64,000 nucleotides of DNA from Laccaria trichodermophora (taxonomy: Eukaryota; Basidiomycota; Agaricomycetes; Agaricales; Hydnangiaceae): positions 310,001 through 374,000 of the forward strand of contig JACTVC010000024.1 in NCBI GenBank assembly GCA_018417955.1. The letters are read 5' to 3'. Position numbers and translations under genes: made by a program. Every line of letters begins with the position of its first letter. Position 1 is the stretch's first letter. Below are positions 58,675 to 64,000 of this stretch, piece by piece. Below the pieces are notes generated by a model, which saw only the letters and a list, made by a program, of their open reading frames with translations, was not told the DNA's origin and did no database searches.

Positions 58675-58835
58675 AGACTCATCCTCTCTCTCATGTTGTA
58701 ACTGGGGCAGTGGCTGTGGGCTGGTAGGTCAAGAGAAAGCGAGATGCACAAGTTGTGAAGGAGAGGGGAGCACACTAAAGCTTCCTGATGGCCTGGACAG
58801 GGATACTGATACACTTCTTGAGGGAGAAGGCAAGC

Positions 58836-59731
58836 CTAATGGCTTGGAAGGGGATGCTGAGGCACTTCTTGAAGGAGAAGGTGAGTCACTAATGCATCAC
58901 TCATATGGTGTACTTTGAGAGCTGATCGGAATTGAAAGTCAAGCCATTCTTGGCCTTGTGGCTTGAACCTCAGGTGGTGGTGAGGGTACTGGTAATGCAC
59001 TAACGGAAAACCCCAGCAGCAGGTGGAACAGTGGGAGGGTTCTGGTGATGTAATAACAGAAACCCCAGCAGTGGATGAAGGGTGGGAGAGTTCTGAGGAT
59101 GTGATAACAGAGACCCCAGTGGCAGGTGGGAAAAGTTCATATTTGGTGGTGAAATCTTCTTCAGACATAGAGTGTTTCCTGACAAGATGCCCCTCAACTC
59201 TCCTCCAGGAAACTTCCAAATAGTCAGGACAATTGAAAATGCATGATATCTCCTGATCTATTGCCAGCCTGACTAATTGACTGATCTCAGAGCCAGCACC
59301 TGCTTCTAAAGAAAAAGAAAAAAAAAGCTGATTGTTTGGAGATGGGGCAGCCAGCTGAAATGCTCACTTTCTGAATTTACAACGACTATTGCAGTTTGAC
59401 AGTGATTATGCTTGACATGTGACTCATAAGCCCTGAGGCCATGTACTCCTGATTTAAGCATCCAGGTGCAAGCTAAGCAATGTGCCCTGCCAATTGGGTT
59501 AGATAAGGTATCAATGATTATGGGTGGGCACATATGCCATGGGTGAATAGTGATTTTAAGGACTGGTGATTGAAGTCTTGAATCATGGTTATTGAGAGGG
59601 TTGAAGTTGCAGATGTTGTGAGCTTTCTGGGTAAGCCAAAACAAACCAAAATACTGATGGTTGGGTTCAGAGACATGGTGAGAGGCTGGAGAGTAAAGGA
59701 TGGTGGTGGTGGGAATCAGAGATGTTATCAC
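58836..59731 (-). pseudogene. Zinc-finger-like protein gene fragment
   Basis: Two exons can be joined in phase across intron 59306-59367 (GTGAGC to CTTTAG). The first carries HCLACTWMLKSGVHGLRAYESHVKHNH, a C-x2-C...H-x4-H pattern. The second carries ISQLVRLAIDQEISCIFNCPDYLEV-WRRVEGHLVRKHSM, a C-x3-C...H-x4-H pattern. Then come three repeats of a GVSVITS-E-SH unit. Downstream (58438-58674, minus) an acidic DEDGEEEEDSDEDREEE stretch may be its C-terminus, but the frame joins are not clear. The start is not defined. It is possibly a transposon-encoded DNA-binding protein; I do not recognise the exact family. Confidence 0.4.
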
Positions 59732-60134
59732 AATGTAGACTGTTGGTCAACAGAGTCAAACACAGGCTAACCTATTAACCACCACAACCGATATCCCACC
59801 ACTTTTCTGACATCTATCGTTAGACATAAACTATGGCAGGTCCAACAGGTATGGACATGGTTCATCTGATCCTAGTTGGTGTTGTGGGACACAAGGACAA
59901 TTATTCTATTATGGTTGATTCACAATTTTGAACTTACAGGTGATCCAAAACTTTGTTTCAGATAGGGCTGATCATCACTAGTGTGACTTATGGTGGCTTC
60001 CGCATGAGTGGTTTCCATAAACAACGGCAATCACTTTGAAATCTGAGGGTGAAAGACATTAGACAAACATTTTCATCATCATGATACACAATCTTGACAC
60101 CAAATTGATGCCCAGCACTGAATAAAATTCCCTG
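59732..60134. other. No recognisable gene
   Basis: Mixed sequence with no repeat or open frame that I can support. Confidence 0.3.
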
Positions 60135-60265
60135 CAGCCCTGTCCAGACTAGTGTTGCCACAGCTTGGCTAGCTGAGAGCCAGCTTATGTAAGCCAGCTA
60201 AATTTCCTTGAGTGGCTCAGCTCGGCTTTTAGCTGACCCAAAGCTGGCTCAAGCTGGCACATAAT
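60135..60265. mobile_element. Short remnant with AGCTGGCTCAAGCTGG motifs
   Basis: Both-strand copies of AGCTGGCT, GCTCAGCTCGGCT and AGCCAGCT are packed into about 130 bp between CTAGTGTTGCCACAGC and ACATAATTCTCA. This looks like the end array of yet another element family. Confidence 0.4.
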
Positions 60266-60957
60266 TCTCAAAGTGATGTGACTATAAATCAGGGTAAATT
60301 AGATGCTGTCTACCTGATAGATACACAGTGTAATGTATATTTCGAGCATAGAACTATAATCAAAACCAAATGATTATGCAAATAAATAAAAATTTGCAAA
60401 AAAATAGGGGAGGATGTGAGATAGCATAGAAATAGGAGCACATATGGATGTCATTTCTTCACCTCCTTCAAATACGATTAGAATACAATGTAAACAAGCC
60501 TTCAGTGATGAAAAATGGTGGACTTTACTGAAGGATGATGATGGAGAACTCACAAAGATAGAGGGCACCCTCCTGATGAATCATGAAACTTAGAATGACA
60601 GATCATGTGTGGTGAGTGAGGGTCGATTACAAGTTGCTGGCACTCAAATCTTGAGTCGCTGAAGTCCATGCAACTTTAGGTCTTGGTTCATCTGCTGAAT
60701 TTTCTATGTGTAGATGACCCCCATCTTCTTGCTTTGTTGGATGCATGGGGCATGACAGTGCTCATTGTAAGTATTGTCAGGATCATCACATTTTCCAGTG
60801 GGGATGTGAGAAGAAGCCTCACTGAAGAAGTGGGTGATGGCTCTGAGACTATGATGCTTTGTGAAGTAGATTCTATAACCCATTATTGGAAAACTTTATC
60901 TCACTTTACCAATTCAATAGACTTGCTGATGTTTTATTGGATGATATCCTTTCCTAA
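60266..60957. other. No recognisable gene
   Basis: AT-rich. The open frame at 60683-60991 is unrecognised and runs into the next element, so I do not call it. Confidence 0.3.
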
Positions 60958-62310
60958 AGCACTTCAGTCACCCATTTTTGGGTACCTATGAGGTACATCA
61001 ATTCCTTGATTTAAGGTACCTTGAGGGTACCCATTCCGGGGTGGTATATGAGCTCAATACCAATACCATGGTACCATGGAATGGAAAACCCATACCATAT
61101 CCCACTCATACCAATACCATGTTACCATACCATACCATGTCATCTCATACCATACCAAATGATCTCATACCATACCATACCATCATACCAAAACTGTCAC
61201 GGGGTGTCTGGGGTCCTTTTCCAAAATATATAAATTATTTCTGCAGGCTGCAATACTGGTCCACTGGGTCCCATTTTTTGTGGGGTGGTTCTCCAGGTTT
61301 TTCCTGAGATATTAGGCTACAAATTGAGGCCAGATAGTCCAAACCATCTATTGAAAATGACTTTAAATAAGCTTTATCCCAGCTTTCCCATGCATCCAAA
61401 GCCATTTAATCATACATATCTTTCCCAGTCCTTTCAATTAGAACAATATTCATCACAGATAAACAATACTGCATCCATTGTGATGATGTGGTATTTGAGA
61501 AGGAAAGAAAAGAAGACATTTTCTGTATTGACTATAAGTCCTGAACCATGCATGATACCATCTATTGCAAAAGCTTGGACTTGAGCTAAATCATTATCCA
61601 ACAGCCCAAAATATGCACTACAACTAATCAACTACATTAAGTACCACTTCACATATAATTCATTTCAAAAGCATGCAATTTGGATTCAAAAGGTGCAATG
61701 CTGTTGCTGTCAAAGAAGAATGTGTATATATATATATACCCAGTGTTTATTTAAAAGCTACATATGATGGAATCAAGTATTGTTGTCCTGAGTGCTTGGC
61801 CAAAGTCTTCACTATGAAAATACATGGTCCAATCCAATAAAGCTGAGTGATTCTATCCAATCCAAAGTCTTGTTGATTGAAGAGCCAGGGCTACAGATTG
61901 AGGAAGCTCTTGTTGGTGATGACCATGATACTATGTTCAGCCTTATTCATATCACATGTGGTATGATGATATCATGCCACTACCATACCATGGTATTGCA
62001 ATGTCATACCATACCATACTGCAATGTCATACCATGCCATGGTATTCTAATGTCATACCATACCATGGTATTCCAATGTCATGCCATACCATGGTATTCC
62101 AATGTCATACCATACCATGGTATTGCAATATCATACCATACCATGGTATTCCAATGTCATACCATACCATGGTATTCCAATGTCATACCATACCATGGTA
62201 TTGCAATATCATACCATACCATAGCCATACCATACCATGGCAGTGTCATGCAAGAACTTTCATACCACATGGAATGGTATCCCAGTGTCATGCCACACTC
62301 TTGGTACACA
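60958..62310 (+). mobile_element. CCATACC-family element, copy N3
   Basis: It begins at AGCACTTCAGTCACCCA and shows the GGGTACC box, left CATACC array (61060-61195), GTGTCTGGGGTCC block and long right array of CATACCATGGTATT units (61980-62280). It is diverged from N1 but co-linear. The right end lies near CAGTGTCATGCCACACTC. A minus-strand frame (61434-61631) has the same LLDNDLAQVQAFAIDGIMHG reading as N1 and is possibly a gene remnant. Confidence 0.65.
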
Positions 62311-62506
62311 TCTAACTTAAACACTCCCACCAACTAGATATCCAATCAAAATTGTACCAGTCTGCAATGATATGAACTAACTACTAACAGTACTTATCAT
62401 TTCCTACTAGCCAGCTAATACAATTTTATTGTTATTTCAAAACATAACAAAGCCTCAAATTGTACCAGCCCATTGAACCTTCATTCCAACCTTTTTTCCA
62501 CCAAAC

Positions 62507-63688
62507 CTACCTATAATACTTCTGCCTTGACCTCTTTCGAGATGTTCCAACATCCAAGATATCTTTTTCATCATCCTCCAGATCCTCCCACAAATCCTCA
62601 CTCTCCCATCTCCCAAAGGCCAGCCCATTATCTGATACCCTGAATGCATCTGACACTGCCATTGATTCTGTCTCTTCAATAACATTGTTGTTGTCCACTT
62701 CTTCAACATTATATGTGCAATTCAACTGTTCATCATCACTTCCCTCTTCATCAACATTTTCTTGTGACAAATCCTTCAATGCAGTCTCCATATCCTTGAT
62801 ATCAGGTCCCCATCCTTTCAGCATTGGATATGTGCCAGGAATCAAAGACACCTGTTCCCTCCACTGTGCACACAAACTCAAATGTCTTGACTTTCTGATA
62901 ACCAACTGATGCTCAATGTCTTCATCCTCTGTAACAAATAACAGTACAGTTAGAGACACCCTAAAAACAAATAAAAACATGCTTACCACATATAAGAATG
63001 GCCATATTGATAGCTTCCCACTCCTCCCTTGACCACTCCTGCAAGGCTGTTCGCTCTCGTTTGATTCTAGCCATCTCTTCAGCACATCTTTTGGCTATCA
63101 GCATTGCTTTGATTCCTTCACGAATATTCTCATTCCCAAGCCAGCCAGGTATAACCTCACTTTCATGCTCATCTAATCCAACATCCTGCCAGATGTCATC
63201 ATCCACATCCAGAGCAAATAAATGCTCTCGATTTATTGGCACAGGGGCTATAGAATTACCAGGGGCCTTTCCCTCCTGAATTTTCTTTGTCATATCATAG
63301 CACATGTCATTGTACTTCTTTGCCAATCTAGCAATTGTTGGTTGCTGCCTATTGACTTGTTTCTGGACATGTGAATGTAATTTAGTCTCTATTAAAATAT
63401 AAGTCAACAAACAGCTAGTGGTCTGTGTTAGAAAAACTCCTTACCATTGGAAGTTGTTTGTCGATATGCTCTCTCTAACCTTTCCAATTCAAATTTACGA
63501 TTTCTTAAACGATCTCTGAGTCTTTGCTTAAGAGCCCTGGCATTAAGTTTCAATTGAAGAAACTTATTGCCCATCAACTTTTTCAAATCTTCCTGATCTT
63601 TCACCCCAAGCCTTTTCTTTTTTGTCTTTATATTTGCATCAATCACACCTTGCTTCTTCATGATCGCTTTACATGCAGCCAAAACATC
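62507..63688 (-). pseudogene. Second KDZ transposase gene, 3' part only, cut by a CCATACC element
   Basis: The exons are 63688-63445, 63388-62987 and 62928-62507, all in phase, with GT-AG introns at 63389-63444 and 62929-62986 and a TAG end at 62507. The reading matches the C-terminal third of the KDZ gene at 1-3784: LNARALKQRLRDRLRNRKFELERLERAYR, then RLAKKYNDMC, LFALDVDDDIWQDVGLDEHE, IKRERTALQEWSREEW, and an acidic tail. The first intron falls at the identical position in both genes. The catalytic and cysteine-cluster parts are missing because element N4 begins at 63689. The remaining exons carry no internal stop. Confidence 0.8.
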
Positions 63689-64000
63689 CACTTCAGTCAC
63701 CCATTTTAGGGTACCTGTGAGGTATATGAATTCTTTGATTTAGGGGACCTCCATGGTACCCATTCCAAGGGTGGTATAAGAGCACATACCAATACCATGG
63801 TACCATGGTATGGAAAACCCATACCATACCAATACCATGTTACCATACCATACCATGTCACCTCATACCATACCATGCCATACCATACCATCATACCATA
63901 CCATACCATACCATCATACCAGGGTGTCTGGGGTCCTTTTTCAAAATATATAAATTCTTTCTGCAGGCTGCAATACTGGTCCATTGGGTGCCATTTTTTG
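63689..64000 (+). mobile_element. CCATACC-family element, copy N4, runs off the window
   Basis: From CACTTCAGTCACCC onward it is almost base-for-base identical to N1 at 17746-18057, including the whole CATACC array. This implies recent transposition. It interrupts the KDZ gene on the minus strand at 63688/63689. Confidence 0.85.

Noticed and set aside
1..64000. TET/JBP-type dioxygenase gene linked to KDZ transposons
   Set aside because: Such genes accompany KDZ elements in some mushrooms, so I looked for an iron-binding His-x-Asp type domain in the longer frames and found none that I could support.
1..64000. CRISPR arrays, bacterial operons or prophage
   Set aside because: The arrays lack unique spacers of constant length, and genes are intron-rich and eukaryotic.

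Overview
The window looks like a transposon-dense stretch of a mushroom-forming basidiomycete (Agaricomycetes). The signs are GT-AG introns of about 45-60 nt, KDZ-type transposases with cysteine clusters (CxC1-like and CxC5/CxC6-like), and two or three protein families I know only as conserved Agaricomycete hypothetical proteins. There is no operon-like layout and I recognised no single-copy host housekeeping gene. All family names come from reading the sequence and memory, not from a search.

Layout. 1-3784 (-): a KDZ transposase gene, in frame across eight exons except for one internal TGA. 4007-7259: a non-autonomous element with a perfect 8-bp target duplication, itself interrupted by a sister element (4089-5700) with its own perfect 8-bp duplication. 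7345-8605: an element marked by inverted arrays of a TTGACTTTGCGTC motif. 8681-11027 and 11122-15198 (+): two conserved hypothetical genes broken by nonsense codons. 15.2-31.9 kb: AT-rich, with decayed repeats, element ends and fragments of CxC5/CxC6 transposase genes. 32.3-33.6 kb (-): another broken hypothetical gene. 35798-41809: the centrepiece, a 6,012-bp element with imperfect terminal inverted repeats, an exact 8-bp target duplication (GACTTTAC) and one spliced gene (36443-41534, ten exons, all in phase, no internal stop) encoding about 1,538 aa. It has an acidic N-terminus, a companion domain and a CxC5/CxC6 transposase. 43.2-49.0 kb: two decayed relatives of that gene on the minus strand and a 364-bp-arm inverted repeat. 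52360-57680: a 5.3-kb foldback-like element with large satellite arms. 57.7-64 kb: more element ends, a zinc-finger-like gene fragment, and a second KDZ gene whose 5' part is cut off by an element of the CCATACC family.

How it fits together. The gene-carrying element and many gene-less elements share a terminal sequence resembling (C/G)AG-TACTTTACACTCCCCC followed by an ATTCC-type motif. They also share 8-bp target duplications where these can be read. This suggests that the KDZ CxC5/CxC6 enzyme moves both itself and non-autonomous relatives. Each family then carries its own short, often palindromic motif repeated near its ends. Older copies show nonsense codons that are nearly all TGA, plus CpG loss, as expected if methylated transposon DNA decays by deamination. 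The window is a stratigraphy of insertions, with the 36-41.5 kb element apparently the youngest complete one.
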